From Chalciporus piperatus (taxonomy: Eukaryota; Basidiomycota; Agaricomycetes; Boletales; Boletaceae): a DNA stretch of 64,000 bases. The translations under genes were made by a program, and so were the position numbers. The notes below the pieces were generated by a model, which made no database searches, had not been told where the DNA came from, and saw only the letters and a list, made by a program, of their open reading frames with translations. This document shows, one piece after another, positions 45,001 to 56,961 of this stretch (position 1 is the first letter of the stretch; each line of letters starts with the position of its first letter). Location: the NCBI GenBank assembly GCA_038093975.1, contig JBBPTG010000005.1, positions 1 through 64,000 of the forward strand, read 5' to 3'.

Positions 45001-46304
45001 GTGCAGAGGGAGAGGACTGCCGAGGTCGAGTCAGAGGTCGAGAGTGCAGTGGTGACAGATGGGCGGAAACGGTTTTTGGAGGAATCCATCGAGGAGGATG
45101 AGCCAGTCAAGAAGAAGGCAAAGAAGGACGTCGTGGAGGAGGTCCCATCCAAGAAAGCGCTGCCCAAGAAGAAGATTTTCAAGAAAAAAACTGTCAAGGA
45201 CGTCGTCGAGGAAGTCATTCTCTCCGAAACCTTGGAGTTTGTTCCACCTTCTACCACGACCATCGACATCTCCAAACTCGAGTCGATATCCCGTTCCCTC
45301 ACGCCTGTGCCAGAGGTGCCACCGCCACCTATACTCCCTCCAGATCCGTTCAAGGAAGGTGTATGCGCAGACGACGAAGACCTTTATTTCGCTCGGTTGG
45401 TCCTTTCTGGAGAAACAGAACCTTCGCGAGCGCCTTCGCCTCCTCCAGATTCTGTTCCACCTTTCCGGAAACACCTCACGGGTTCTGCGCGTACGGAAGG
45501 TTACTACAAGATCTCACATGCAGAAAAATCCGCCTATGTTGCTCAATATGCTCTCCGTTCCACTACCGTCGAAAACTCAGTTCCAGCAGAACAACCGCCA
45601 GCTCAACACGTCACCTCCTCTCGGTCTAATCGTGCAAATGCTCGACGGCGTGCGCAAGGTCTGGAAGAGATCAACCAAGTCCAGCGTGCCATGGCTCTTT
45701 CGAAAGGCGAGACTACAGCTGCGGAACTGTCGATCAAGTTCAATCAGTTGCAAACTCGCAAGAAACACCTGCGTTTTGCTCGGTCTCCCATTCATGATTG
45801 GGGATTGTATGCTATGGAGCGCATCGCGAGGGGAGAGATGGTCATCGAATACGTTGGCGAGATCATTCGTGCGCAGGTTGCCGACAAGAGGGAGAAAGTG
45901 TACGAGCGGCAGGGTATTGGAAGCAGTTATCTTTTCCGTATCGACGAGGATTTGGTCGTTGATGCCACGATGAAGGGTAACCTTGGGTGAGTCCTCGGCC
46001 GATAATACGTTTGTTCGAGTGTGTCTGACCAAATAACCATCATAGGCGGCTAATCAATCACTCGTGCGATCCTAATTGTACGGCGAAAATTATCACGATT
46101 AGTGGGGAGAAGAAGATAGTGATCTATGCTAAGCAGGATATCGAGCTAGGGGATGAGATCACATATGGTGCGTTGTATCTCCTGCCCGTTTTTTTTTCGC
46201 GACTCATTCTTCGCTTCTATTCTCTAGATTACCACTTTCCGATCGAACAAGACAAGATCCCATGTTTATGCGGTTCCGCCCGATGTCGTGGCTATCTCAA
46301 CTAG
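42010..46304 (+). CDS. SET1: Set1, histone H3 lysine-4 methyltransferase (COMPASS catalytic subunit)
   Basis: Exons 42010-42315, 42372-43337, 43399-45986, 46046-46167 and 46228-46304 give 1,352 residues. The N-terminus is low-complexity and includes a very long proline tract. The conserved lead-in [15 protein letters not shown], then [13 protein letters not shown] joined across an intron, precedes the first RRM ([20 protein letters not shown]). A second RNA-binding region follows ([29 protein letters not shown]), then charged repeats with a Pro-Glu run. The n-SET segment is [20 protein letters not shown]. The catalytic SET domain has [71 protein letters not shown] and GDEITYDYHF. The post-SET zinc site is [13 protein letters not shown]. 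All motifs for SAM and lysine binding are present. H3K4 methylation marks active promoters. Confidence 0.96.
42520..43050 (+). repeat. CCN-type low-complexity tract encoding polyproline in SET1
   Basis: Runs of CCA/CCT/CCC/CCG codons encode long strings of Pro broken by Ser, Gln and Glu (for example [17 protein letters not shown]). The tract produces long spurious open frames on the opposite strand. Length polymorphism between strains is likely. Confidence 0.9.
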
Positions 46305-47189
46305 ACGTCCTTTCGTTTGTTCCCTGCTTCTGCTGCGTTTTTTCTTTCCCTCTTCCTCCACTCTAGCTGGTTATCTGGTCCTCACTCGTGCCTCCTTCAA
46401 TGCAATCATACCCAGCATCAATCGTCTAGTCTGTTAATCACTCGTACAACTCACTGCGCTATGTATCATCGAGATTATTGCATGTTCATCTTTTTGTTAT
46501 AGTGTTTTTTTTCTCCTTGCATAGCATCATCAGCCAATCTATTGACCGGTACCACTGCCTGCTCTTGATGCATGACTTGATGGGTCGGGATGGAGACAGT
46601 GATCCCGAGTCACCCTCCACTATCCGAGCTACATGCATGACGAGCAGTTACTTAGCTTGTGTACATTTCGGTTTGATTCAGGGCGTCAAAATTTGCCCGC
46701 CCACTGGGACACACTGGCACTGGCAGCTGTAAAGGTTCGGAAAAAAAGCGCGATGACGAGTGGGCAGCCGCCCTCGCCAAGGACAACGGCAAACTTGGAC
46801 TAGTACGACCAACCACTCTGATCATGATGGTAAAACTTCGAAGTCTCCGAAGTACCAGTGTGAGCGAGAGGAACCCTTACTCTTACACTGGATGTTTGGG
46901 AGAGGCTAAGGACTCTTTGTCTCCGCGATTGGTTGTTCACCTCCTCGCTGAACTTCAACATGCTTTTTCGGCGCCGGCCCTCGATGTCATGTAGTAAGTC
47001 GCATCCGATTTCAAGTTTGCTCGGAATAATTTCCTTGCGCAGGGCTAGGTGTAGGTGGTAGACTCTCCACTTCAGAAGTTCGAGACAACTCGATTCAGCA
47101 GCTTTCCACAAAACATCCCGCCCGAACGGAGGCTGCGAAGCACTGGAAGCATGCGGAATCTTTCGGTATGGGGAGCGCACTGCGTACAA
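46305..47189. other. intergenic, about 0.9 kb
   Basis: This holds the 3' region of SET1 and then sequence upstream of a dead peptidase gene. CTCCACTTCAGAAG at 47072 recurs upstream of the second copy (48311), so part of this stretch belongs to a tandem duplication. No gene is seen. Confidence 0.45.
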
Positions 47190-47700
47190 ATTGGAGAGAT
47201 CCTTTCCACCCTCGGTACAAGTTCTCGGTGCCATCCTCCTCGTCTCTATGGCTCTGGCCACTCCTTCCTCTCAGCTGGGAGCAGGTCTTTCTCGCCGTCG
47301 TGAAGGTCGTCAGTCGTACCCCTTCACCAGCATGGAACTGCATACCAACCTTTCTTTCAACGAACAGTATAGCGCTAACTGGGCTGGTGCAATCTTGACT
47401 ACGAATCCTGTTTGTATTGTCGTTCCAATCCGCGATCACGGTGAATCTGATCTTGCTCAAAAAGGCAAATTTCACCACCGTCACTAGCACTTTCACCGTC
47501 CCAGAGCCCACGGGTTCCAACGGTGGTGCCTCTGCCTGGGTCGGTCTCGATGTTGCCCGTATGCACTCGGAAAACGTGGTTACAGTGCTATGTCTGACTC
47601 TAGATAAGATCCCCTCGCAATTGTATGGGTTCAAGTTTGCTCTCATCGCTGCCAGCCTTTTAACTCGCTTTTTTGTTGGAAATGTGACGGCCTGACCTCC
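47190..47700 (+). pseudogene. G1 (eqolisin) glutamic peptidase, decayed copy 1
   Basis: The frame shows a signal-peptide-like VQVLGAILLVSMALATPSSQ, a basic propeptide LSRRREGRQSYP and the mature start NEQYSANWAGAILTTN. After an intron (GTTTGT..AAAAAG) it continues ANFTTVTSTFTVPEPTGSNG and GASAWVGLD. This is the start of a fungal G1 acid peptidase of the scytalidoglutamic type. It then loses similarity: the GDxC..ILQTG segment with the catalytic glutamine and the CEQNAEWIVE segment with the catalytic glutamate are missing. No in-frame ATG precedes the signal peptide. It is a truncated relic. Confidence 0.75.
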
Positions 47701-48459
47701 GAATCCACTTCAAGCTTGTTCAAGTTCGAACCTTTTCACGTCCTTGCGTTTCAGACAGGTGCATTATACCGAACATGGCCCAAAGCGAATACTCATCTTG
47801 GTAAGGTTTAGCCTGACCGTTCTCGAGCAGGGTTCAGATGAGACTGATGAGTCCTCTTTCTGTCTGGCTCTTCAGGATCAGGCCCGGCCCTGTTGAGGCC
47901 GCCTTGAGAAAGACACTAGATACGAGTCATTGAGGCGGTGGTAATCACCCGAGGCTTCATAAGCTCGTGGAAATTCGAAATCGATTGAGTTTCACAGTGT
48001 CTTCGCCATAACGTTAACGTGGCACAAAACGAGTATGTGGCTCCATTCACCTGCATTCACAGCCTGTCGAATTGAACTAGAGAAATACGCAACTGCCTAC
48101 GAAGCTTTCACACAACCCAAACTTGGACAGGCCTTTTCGGCTACGATTGTCGATGTCATGTCAGTGGAGTTTGGTTTCACTGGTGAGCGATTCCATGCTA
48201 AGATACCTACTAGCGCTTCCAATTGAATACCTTCTTCCATTACTGTCCATCACGCCGGATGACGAGGTGGTAAACATTACGTTCACTTGCAGATATCACA
48301 TGCAAGACGCTCCACTTCAGAAGCAGACGAGGATGTAAATGTCCTAGTTGACCATCAATTAAACGAGATATAGTGCCCGAAGATGCGAAGCATCAGAACG
48401 ACGCCGAAACTGCCTGTCTGGGAGGAGCTCCCTGCATAACGCTCCCCATCCCCGCCATC
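47701..48459. other. spacer between the two peptidase relics
   Basis: No gene is supported. The right part repeats motifs found upstream of copy 1 (CTCCACTTCAGAAG; GTCGATGTCATG), consistent with the 5' flank having been duplicated along with the gene. Confidence 0.45.
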
Positions 48460-49180
48460 ATGCTCCCCAAGCCTATCTTCCTCAGTACCTTGGTACTCGT
48501 CTCAGGGGCTCTGCCGCTCCATCCTCTCAGTTTGAAACGCGTCTTGCTCGCCGTCGTGAAGGTCGTCAAACGTATCCCAACGATCACCTACCAGTGGAAC
48601 AGCTCATCAGCCTTTCCTCCAATGTACAGTACAGCGATAACTGGGCAGGCTTTGTTTTGACCACAAATTTGGTTCGTATATTGTCGTACTCTGGTTACTG
48701 TAAGCTGATTTTTGATCTGAAAGGCAATTTTCACCAATGTAACTGGTACTTTCACCGTCCCTCAGGCGCAGGTAGCGAAGGTGCCGGCGCCTCTGTTTGG
48801 GTTGGTATAGATGGTGACAGTTGTGGAAGTGCTATTTTGCAGACTGGTATCGACTGCATCATCTCCGGTGGCTAGGTGACATACACCGGTACGGAGTCAG
48901 CGTTACATACGTCACCGCGATGATCTCATGATTTATTGATGAATAGCCTGGTACGAGTGGTACCCCCTCTCCGCGTCCGATTTCTCTGGAATCACCATCT
49001 CCGCGGGTGATGTTATCACCGTCACGGTTACTGCTTCAAGCACTATTGCTGGCACCGCAACCATCGAGAACCAAACCACACAGCAGACTGTGACCAAAGC
49101 ACTCACGTCTACCACCCCCCTTTGCGAGCAGAATGCAGAATGGATCGTTCTGTTTCTACTAGCGGCGACTCGTCTCTGAC
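48460..49180 (+). pseudogene. G1 (eqolisin) glutamic peptidase, decayed copy 2
   Basis: An ATG opens a good signal peptide (MLPKPIFLSTLVLVSGALP), then the frame slips where one base appears lost in CTCTGCCGCTCC. The family sequence resumes in another frame: APSSQFETRLARRREGRQTY, VQYSDNWAGFVLTTN. After an intron, FTNVTGTFTVP is followed by a second shift into PSGAGSEGAGASVWVGIDGD and SCGSAILQTGID, which carries the catalytic glutamine. An in-frame TAG stands at 48873-48875. A further exon reads AWYEWYPLSASDFSGITISA and LCEQNAEWIV with the catalytic glutamate, then the expected acidic C-terminus is replaced. Two frameshifts, a nonsense codon and a lost end make this a pseudogene. Active relatives are secreted acid proteases. 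Confidence 0.8.
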
Positions 49181-52100
49181 GATCGGATATATCGGGGATG
49201 CGCAGTGATGTTGTGTACTTTGTTCGTATGTACTTGAATTTAAATGTGCGTACAATGGTCTGTCTGGCTCTGGATGATGGGAGTAACGAGATCACTACAG
49301 TGTATTGACTCAACGTGCGGAGCGTGGGGGATTCGCAAGGGCGGCCCGACGCAGGCGCGGCCGCCCCGCATGGTCGTCCGGTGATCGTTAGAGTTGCATC
49401 CGCTTTTCTCTGTTGTCCTCTCCACCATGAAATTGATTACACAGTACTCCGCAAGCAGTCGCGTCGTCGCGATACAGAGGTTTACCTCTTATGATGTTAT
49501 CCTTGTCGGAAGGTAGAGGTAGGGCGAACAACGTCTTTTCATGCGGAGACAGGTGAGATAACAATTTGAACAACATTGCAGTGAGATAGAGACTCGACGA
49601 GTCCCGTTGTGTCTACTAGTGTCCCTAAGTACCTCTCTCTGACATAGCGCTAATTTCCGTTGCGGGGCTCCACGATAGCTCGCGTGATGCGCTTCCAGTG
49701 ACACAACCTGCGAGTCCAACAGTGTTCGTCCAACGATAGGGATGATTGTGCATGTGTTAGGTGTGTATCATTTCCACTCACGCTCTTCACTGCCAGATCT
49801 GCAGATGAATTGGTCCAGGACTCGATCGAGGTTCACTGGCTTCCTCCGAGTCACCTATCTGCGGAGAACGCTGAAACTTAAGCCATGACAAGCAGTATTT
49901 TCAGAAAATCTACGTTGATATGGCATACAAAAGGTGACTCGCATAAGTCGACATTCACATGTTACATTCAACATTGCTTTCCCTCCTTCCTTCAAAGTAT
50001 ACGTTGGCGGCCACAGCAATCGCTGCTATAGCAAAAGCCGGCCGCGCAACTAAGTAAGCCAATGTGGTAGAGGTGGTTCCTTTCGCGAAAGGTTATCAAC
50101 TTTGTTTAGGTACCTCATTGCAAAACGATCATCTCTCCGACATCCCAGATCCTTTCTTCGCTTGATGCTTTCAGTATCCGCTGCGGCGGCATAAACCCTT
50201 CTCTCCGTGAGTGAGCCTGTAAGCAAGAGCTTCATGCTTTGACACGTGCCAGCAAGAGGTGTATGATGACTGGCGAACCTTACCAACGCAATTTGCATCA
50301 CCTGTCTTTCAAGTTCGTATATTGGTCGATCAGTCTGATTCTGAATGCACGTTGCTTTCAACACGTCCACGTCACAGGTACCTTGCGATTGCCGGGTGGA
50401 CGGGTGTCTATCATCCACCGAGCCTTCAAATGGAGACTCTTTGGCGTTATCGTCTACGTAACATTGTGACCTTGTCGGCTCAGCTCTGCGGACAAGTTTT
50501 CCATCGTACGATTCGTGCCGCTCGTCTCGTCAATAGTCTGCCGGAGTAAGTACATAATATCCATCCAGGTCGGAGTGTTAGACTTACATGATCCCTCGAA
50601 AATTTTAGCCCCCTCATTCTTTACGACTTGTGTAGATCTCCGCGAGTGTACCTCTGACGAAATGACAGTTCATAGAACCATATGTTCTGGACGACTCAGA
50701 TGAGGGTGACAGTAAACTCGGATACGGGGTTCAGGCAATACTTTACCCGATGTTTGGGGACAGGGTGTGCAATGCATACTTACCTGAAACTTGAATGAAA
50801 CACGAAAATTTCCGCCACGCGGCGGTGGCTTCAATGATCTGATCATCGCGCCTCAAATTCACGATCCAGAACTGATTGAGGACGATTTCAAAGCCAGAGT
50901 GACCGGCGAGGAGATCCCGAAGGATGGAAGATCCGAAGGTCGTGCAGTACGCGTGGCAAGGCTCGGGATCGCCACCCCATTGAAGTGGCAGCCACGAGTC
51001 GACAGCATTGATAAGTGAGATGGTGATAATGATGGTGTAAATTGAGACGCTGCCACCGGAGGGCCACTTCAGGGACCGGCCAGCGCCTGTGGGCGTTTGA
51101 TCGATACACGAGGAGAGGAGCGTACAGGAGAATGGACACGTGCCCAAAGATTGTTCCTACTCGTATCAACATCTGAACCCCACAAGTGTTCATAAAAGGC
51201 CATGATGCTGTGTGGCAGCAGTATCGCTGGCCAATAGGTTAATTACATGCACGCCTCCACAGTGCACACCGCCGTTGATCGCAGTGTGGTTCAGTGTGGT
51301 TCAGTGTGCACCTGCGAATGTAAGAGGCGAAAGTCAATTGAAGGTGTTTGAGACTTGGACCAACAATCAGAAGCGATGGCGTGTGTAGTGAAGGTAAACC
51401 TGGGCAAGTTAGGCTAAGTTCGTTGACTCGTTGGTCAAAGTTATGAGCACAGTTCAAACGGATGTAGTACTCATCGGATGCAGACAAGGTGCGGTCCGTT
51501 CCGCTCGAAACGGTACTATTACATACAGAGTCATACACAGCTGTCGCCCCAAGATGGTACCGAGGAATAGAAATGATAGAGATTGGGACCGATATGAGAT
51601 TTGTGATGCCACCGAAAGTCTTCCGACTCGGCAGTGTGGCTCACCCCTCCCGGAATTCGACCTCGTGTACGATTACATTTAGAATGGTGGATGAGTGGAC
51701 GAGCAAGGCATACCGTTTTGCAAGAGTCGTACACGCGCATCAGACGGGTCAGGAATTAGAATCATGAGACGGTGTGACCAGGAAGCATCCAGCTTGAAGC
51801 GAACCTCGTGGACGAAGCAAGAAGTGTTTTTGTGCCAATGTTGGTAGTAGTGGAATGGATGTTCAAAGGATCAGCCAAAGGAAGAACAAAGGGTTCTTGA
51901 TGTCGTTCAGGGACGTTGTCTGACGTTGTGATGGCTACGAAGATTCTACCAAGATTACCAGACTCGTGTGCAGAGAGAGAGATTGATTAGAGTTTATATT
52001 TTCCAAAGTGGTAGATTAACTAGTTTCCTAATTGGTGGTCAACAAACGATTGACCAAAAGAGCAAGAAGGAGGTCCCTTGCGGGTCCCTGCTGTGCGCCA

Positions 52101-52261
52101 TGTTTTCGACATATCTTTGTGCTACAAATGGAGTATTTGACGAGTATAAGACCATTCGTCTTCGTCGCCAACATCCCAGACTCACAGCGTTGCTCGAATT
52201 CCTAAAACGACATCCTCGTCTAACATCTAGATTCCCATAGTCCACTCTATAATCCCTCATA
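49181..52261. other. 3-kb region without a supported gene
   Basis: Many open frames of 60-130 codons exist on both strands, but none has a recognised motif or convincing splice partners. The frame at 50259-50549 (+) and the overlapping pair at 50791-51018 (+) and 50743-51147 (-) are the longest. A short tandem repeat of TGTGGTTCAG lies near 51290. The region may contain worn-out gene fragments. The right 300 bp should hold the promoter of the Clp1-like gene. Confidence 0.45.
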
Positions 52262-53207
52262 ATGTTCCAGCTTCACCCTGCCCACCCCATCCAGACAAAA
52301 GCCATCTGGGACTCTGAAGACGCGTCCTCATCATCCGCCATGTACTCTGCCCAGCAGTCATACCCCAGCAACGTCCAGCTGCCCCGCACCTTACAACGCC
52401 CACCCTACGCCGACATACCACCCCAGAACATTGCAGCGGTCGCGCCTGAATTGAACGGCGTCGCCATTGAATACGTCCGTCGTGGACTCCGTGTCCAAGC
52501 TAACCAGTAAGTGCTAGTGTTTCATATTGACACAGGTTTAGATTACTTACGATTTTCATAGAATGCTCTCGGGGATCTCGGCACTCGCTCCATCACATTT
52601 GCCATCTTCGATCCACCGGTCTCAGCTTCAACAGACCCGATCTCTAACCATCCCGATACGGGCAGCCACACATGCAAACGCTCTCCCGACGCACGTACTT
52701 GCTCTCTCAAAGTCGTCATCTCAGGACTCGACCGCGCTCCTGGTGCCCACCCATGCAGTCGTCCTAGCCTCGCACTGTGCATCCCTTCCTCGTCTGCCCC
52801 CTTCCTCTGTGTCTGGTGGTGCCAGCGTAACGCTCCCCGTTCTCCCGCTCTCTGTGCCTTCCCCCGCCGCATTTGCACCCCTGCACGCCTTCTTGTACAC
52901 GCACTCCATTCCCCAGCTGCTTTCGACGCTAGTCCCAGCAATCCCTTCGTCGTTCTTGTCGACCGCTACCTCGCATCAGTCCGTCAGGGGCACGCTCGCT
53001 TCTGGACAAGCATTACATAGCCTCTCGTCACACCTTCTTTCTTCTGCCCCTGGAATGGGCGCGCTTACCGGTGTTGCTCAGAACATCGCCGCCGTCTGGC
53101 GCAACGCGGTAGCTCTTGGTGTACACGATCCTGAGTTCTGGGACTGTCTCGATCTTGCATGGGAAATCGTGCTGGGCGCGATGAACCTCGGTGCTGGTGC
53201 ACACTAA
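52262..53207 (+). CDS. Clp1-like protein (clampless1 family)
   Basis: Exons 52262-52506 and 52562-53207, split by a 55-nt intron, give 296 residues. The N-terminus is MFQLHPAHPIQTKAIWDSED, followed by a polar linker and IAAVAPELNGVAIEYVRRGL. The core reads ALPTHVLALSKSSSQDSTAL, VPTHAVVLASHCASLPRLPP, LPLSVPSPAAFAPLHAFLYT and, near the end, IAAVWRNAVALGVHDPEFWD followed by LDLAWEIVLGAMN. This resembles the agaricomycete Clp1 family, named for Coprinopsis clp1, which acts under A mating-type control in clamp-cell formation. There is no enzyme motif, signal peptide or membrane segment. Most mushrooms have several Clp1-like paralogues, so this need not be clp1 itself. Family call is by pattern. 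Confidence 0.65.
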
Positions 53208-53633
53208 AAATGCGACACGGTTGCGCGATTGCCCATGAATCAAAATTGGACTCGTGATCAAATTTTCCCCAACTGTATTTCTTGATGATTCTTTTTCTCA
53301 CCCTAATATCTTCTCATCCATACCACCACTACTACACTTCTCTACCATTGGCTTCGGAATCTGTATCACCTAACTTTTCTCTCTCCCTTCCTTCCTTCGA
53401 TTAACAGATTACCTACTATGCTCTTTTCGGTATACCCTTTAATCTATCTCAGGTTAATAGTTCAGACAAAATGTATCTATTACAACATTGATTTCAAGAA
53501 AACCAGTTCCATATCGTGACAGCTTCCATTACCCCGACGCGAGCCTGACCCCTATACTTATAAGTTACAATTGACTTTACTTCCCTCGGGTAGGTTTTCC
53601 TAGAACCCGTAGTAAACATCGACCCTCAGGAAG
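53208..53633. other. intergenic, no gene seen
   Basis: This is AT- and CT-rich 3' sequence after the Clp1-like gene and before the NACHT relic. No open frame of note. Confidence 0.4.
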
Positions 53634-54500
53634 TCAAGGGTAAATGGCTTTTCCAGCTCCTGGCGCGCTCCACCAAGCAGTTGTCTCGTTGTCGGGTCCC
53701 TGGCACCTGGATACCAGTTTGATATTCTCGCATGCCGTCAGGACCCAGCCACTATAGCACCAATTGCGCGATCGAACTATCCTTTGGGCCGCTGGCCTCG
53801 ATGTGGAGTAGAATCCGATGGTAAATTTCAATCCCCTCGTATGTCTCGTGCGGTCCTTTGGGAAGATGATGCAGGGGCTCGCGAATTGCTCGTTCCGTGC
53901 GACAGGTCACAATGGTGTCAACCTCATACTGCACCAAGTTACTCATACATTCAACCTGTTTTCAGGGAGGGCGCTGCACATCCCTTCGGTGGAGTTCTTG
54001 CCCAAGTATCTTGAGCCGACGACGCGAGTCCGGTTCCTTGGTGATGTAAACTTCCATGTATTTCCGAATGTTGTTTTGCATATCACCAAGAGAGGTGACG
54101 AGGGAGCTTGATAGTGTTTCATGAATACGCCGTTCCCCTCTGCTTGTCACGAAGATCCGGAGGCATTGTGTATTCTTCAATCGATTGAGACTCTCGAGCA
54201 ACTCTTCCAGTTCTTTGCATTCGTCAAGGGCATCCACCACGATTATTGGCACGTCATGCAGCTTGACGGCCCGCAAAAGTAATTCGCAGACGAGATCGTC
54301 ACCGAATGAATGCAGAACCCTGCTTTTGCAACCCGGCGAGCTCGGGAAACATGGAAAACCAATCATGAGCGATCCGCAAGAGCTGATATAAGAGAGATAA
54401 AAGCATGCAGCCAATGGAGGTGGTCCGACCATCTCTGAAGTCGCAGTAGAAGTTGAAGCTAGCAGTGGTACGGGCGCCGATTTAGTTTATTGGCAATTGC
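53634..54500 (-). pseudogene. NACHT-type STAND gene relic
   Basis: Reading right to left, pieces in different frames give FNFYCDFRDGRTTSIGCMLL, then PIIVVDALDECKELEELLES (a Walker B segment) and LRIFVTSRGERRIHETL. A further piece reads VDTIVTCRTERAIREPLHHL, PHETYEGI and LLHIEASGPKDSSIAQLVL followed directly by a stop. All are typical of the NACHT module in agaricomycete STAND proteins. The P-loop exon is missing, at least one frameshift lies inside the nucleotide-binding domain, and no sensor or effector domain remains. It is a dead fragment upstream of, and antisense to, the F-box gene. Confidence 0.75.
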
Positions 54501-54636
54501 GGCTGCCAAAAACGTTCGAACCCAAGTTCAAATCAAGCAACTCCCTCAGGGGCTCCAAGTCAACCTTGTCCACCCTCGACCGACTCTCCACAGCTCTCAA
54601 GTTCAAGCTTGGTTCAAGCACTCCAAACCTTCATCA

Positions 54637-56274
54637 TGATCCCAGATGAATTGATGTTTCACATCTTCCAATTTCTGAGTCCTTCAGAGGTCATCCCCCT
54701 TCGTCTTGTAAGTCCAATCAACTGAAGTACTGTCAATGTCGCTACGACCGCCTTGGCCTACGTAGTCACCGAGCTTTTCTAAGATGTTCTCTTCGTAGGT
54801 CTTCAAGCGGTTCAGCGTTTTGTCTCGCGACACACAGTTGTGGAGGACACTGTATGCGAGTGCTCGGTTGCCTCGCCCACCTGGACCATTCTTATGGCAA
54901 TCTACTCGCTCTCTCGAACGCACATTGGTCCACTCAGAACGTGTTGCCCGTACTTGGACTCCGCAATCCGTCAACGTTGTATCGCGGATTAATGGTCCAA
55001 CGCTACCCGCAACTGGCCTAGGGTCAGCATATGCCTTTCTCTTCGGAAGATTGCTTATCTGGTACGATGGGGGCCAAGTTCTCTCTGAGGATATCGAAAC
55101 AGGGCACCGTCAAGTAGTATGGGGCGGCGATCTGCGGATAGAGTCAATTCGAGCTTGTCCTCTGTCGACTCCTGACGGGCTGCGGGTTCTTCTCGCTCTA
55201 AGTAGGGCTAACAACTCACCCGAGCATGATAAGCAGGATCCTCAAAGGCATGCATTGTCTTCTGTCACCGGTCGATCTTCATCGATGTCTTTTTTCAAGC
55301 AAGCTTTTGGTGTTCTCCCTCGACGACGATACGAGTTCAACATTGGGTCCTGTGACTCACGAGATGAACCTCCCGGCAAGTGCGTGGGATTTCCGCCTCT
55401 CTTTCAGCCCTTCGCTCTTATATCTTATTGGTCCGCACGGCGTTGCTCCTACGGTCATCGACCTTCGGACGTATGCTCTATATAAATTCCCGCCATCTCA
55501 TTTTAGTCCTGTGAGTACCGACACAAGCGTCGAGTTCCAGGATCTCATCGGTCCCATGCTCACTCCACACAGCCTACAGGCACAGTGGACGAACCTTTAA
55601 TGCAAGTAGTGCTCTCAGGGCCATATATCGTTTCCTTGCGAGAATTCGAGACCTTGGGCACGCTCGTCCTGATATACGTTGTCCCCACTTTACCCTCAAC
55701 CGACTCTACCATGGGTGAACTTCGCCTCACTCACGAAACCCTCGCTCGCGGAACCCTTCACGATCTTGAAGGAGCCCCCTTCCTGCTCGAGCTGCTTCGC
55801 GATCCCGTCGTTGACCCCCTCACTGGTGATACTACTTTGAGATTCCTCCGCATGCCCAGCGAGCTCACCGGATATGAGACTCCCCTCTTCTGCGTCGACT
55901 TCACGATCCCAGCCACGGGCCCCAGTTCCACACTACTCCTTCCCTTGATGTTCGATATACAAGAACTTTTTGTTGTTCATGGGAAAACAGTGAGTGTGGA
56001 TCTGGAGGCTTCTGGTGACAAACATGGGAGGGGGATTATCGTGTCCTTCCCTGATGACAATGTCCGCTGCGAATGTTGTAAATTCTCGATTGACGCCAGT
56101 GGGGAGACATGCACGGTTGTAGTCGGTGATACGACATCGGCCCTTGGATACTTGGTCTCACCTGAACACCAATTCGATGGTGTTAGGGGAAGGATCTGCG
56201 ATCGACATTGGATACTAGAAGAAAGAACCTTTCGCGTCCGTTATGTTCAAGCTGAAGTGTTTGATTTCCAGTAG
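54637..56274 (+). CDS. F-box protein, agaricomycete type
   Basis: The first exon encodes a clear F-box start: MIPDELMFHIFQFLSPSEVI, PLRL. After a 90-nt intron (GTAAGT..CGTAG) come VFKRFSVLSRDTQLWRTLYA and RLPRPPGPFLWQSTRSLERT. F-box proteins recruit substrates to SCF ubiquitin ligases. The rest is an unrecognised, probably beta-rich region (LVFSLDDDTSSTLGPVTHEM; PSLLYLIGPHGVAPTVIDLR). A further exon entered from GTGAGT..CACACAG reads DEPLMQVVLSGPYIVSLREF and ends at VRYVQAEVFDFQ. Between about 55200 and 55300 the frame must change. A 43-nt GTCTTC..TCAAG intron would fix it, but its donor is weak, so a frameshift is possible. Substrate unknown. Confidence 0.72.
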
Positions 56275-56961
56275 CTTTCTTTGTGTATCCAAGGGTAGAA
56301 GTCAATGGGTTGTTAGAGACTTTACCTTCTAATCTGAAAATGACCACTTCATGGAGATCCAACTGACTGCCAATCACCTATTCTCCCCTTCGCGTGTTCG
56401 TATTCCATCTGCATTCTACGACCTAGGGCGAGAGTTGATTGTGCTTGGAGACTGGATCATGCGCATACATGCGTGTTTACTACTGACAGCGGGACTGGAG
56501 AAACTTGGGAGAAACATTAGATTCAAAGAATTTTCAGTCCACGATATTCACTACAAACCGGCAGATGGAAAGCAGAAAATTCACAATATTCATGTCAGTG
56601 ACCGTAATCCGAACAACTTACTACTAGTACAACTCTGTTCCCGTACGTCGTGTAAGTGAGGTTCCCCCAGAGAATCCCGTCACGGTCATGATCTTGATCT
56701 CTGAGAATCATGCTCAGATCATGATGATGGTGGGAAGCCAAAGACTTTCCTATGGTTGAATTGAACTAGTTTCAGAACTACTTAGCTTGGCTTGTCAGAC
56801 TAGCGTCAGACTCAATATCCAGGTATACAGGATCCAAGAAGCCGCACCGCACACACAGGCGCTTGTTCTACTTATAAAACAAGCTGTGGAAGTTATGCTA
56901 ACTAGATTCTTATCGCTCAAGTCAGTCCAGCACGACAACCGTGACTATCGTGGTCCATACC
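56275..56961. other. intergenic, about 0.7 kb
   Basis: This lies downstream of the F-box gene and upstream of the NACHT gene. The open frame 56351-56659 (+) has no recognised feature. Confidence 0.4.

Noticed and set aside
44586..45353. 255-codon minus-strand frame
   Set aside because: It is the antisense of the charged Lys/Glu repeats in SET1; composition is Ser/Thr/Phe-rich, as expected from a shadow frame.
50743..51147. Minus-strand frame with LPLQWGG, reminiscent of MFS drug transporters
   Set aside because: Only a short motif matches. Flanking helices, the order of segments and splice sites do not support a transporter or even a clear relic.
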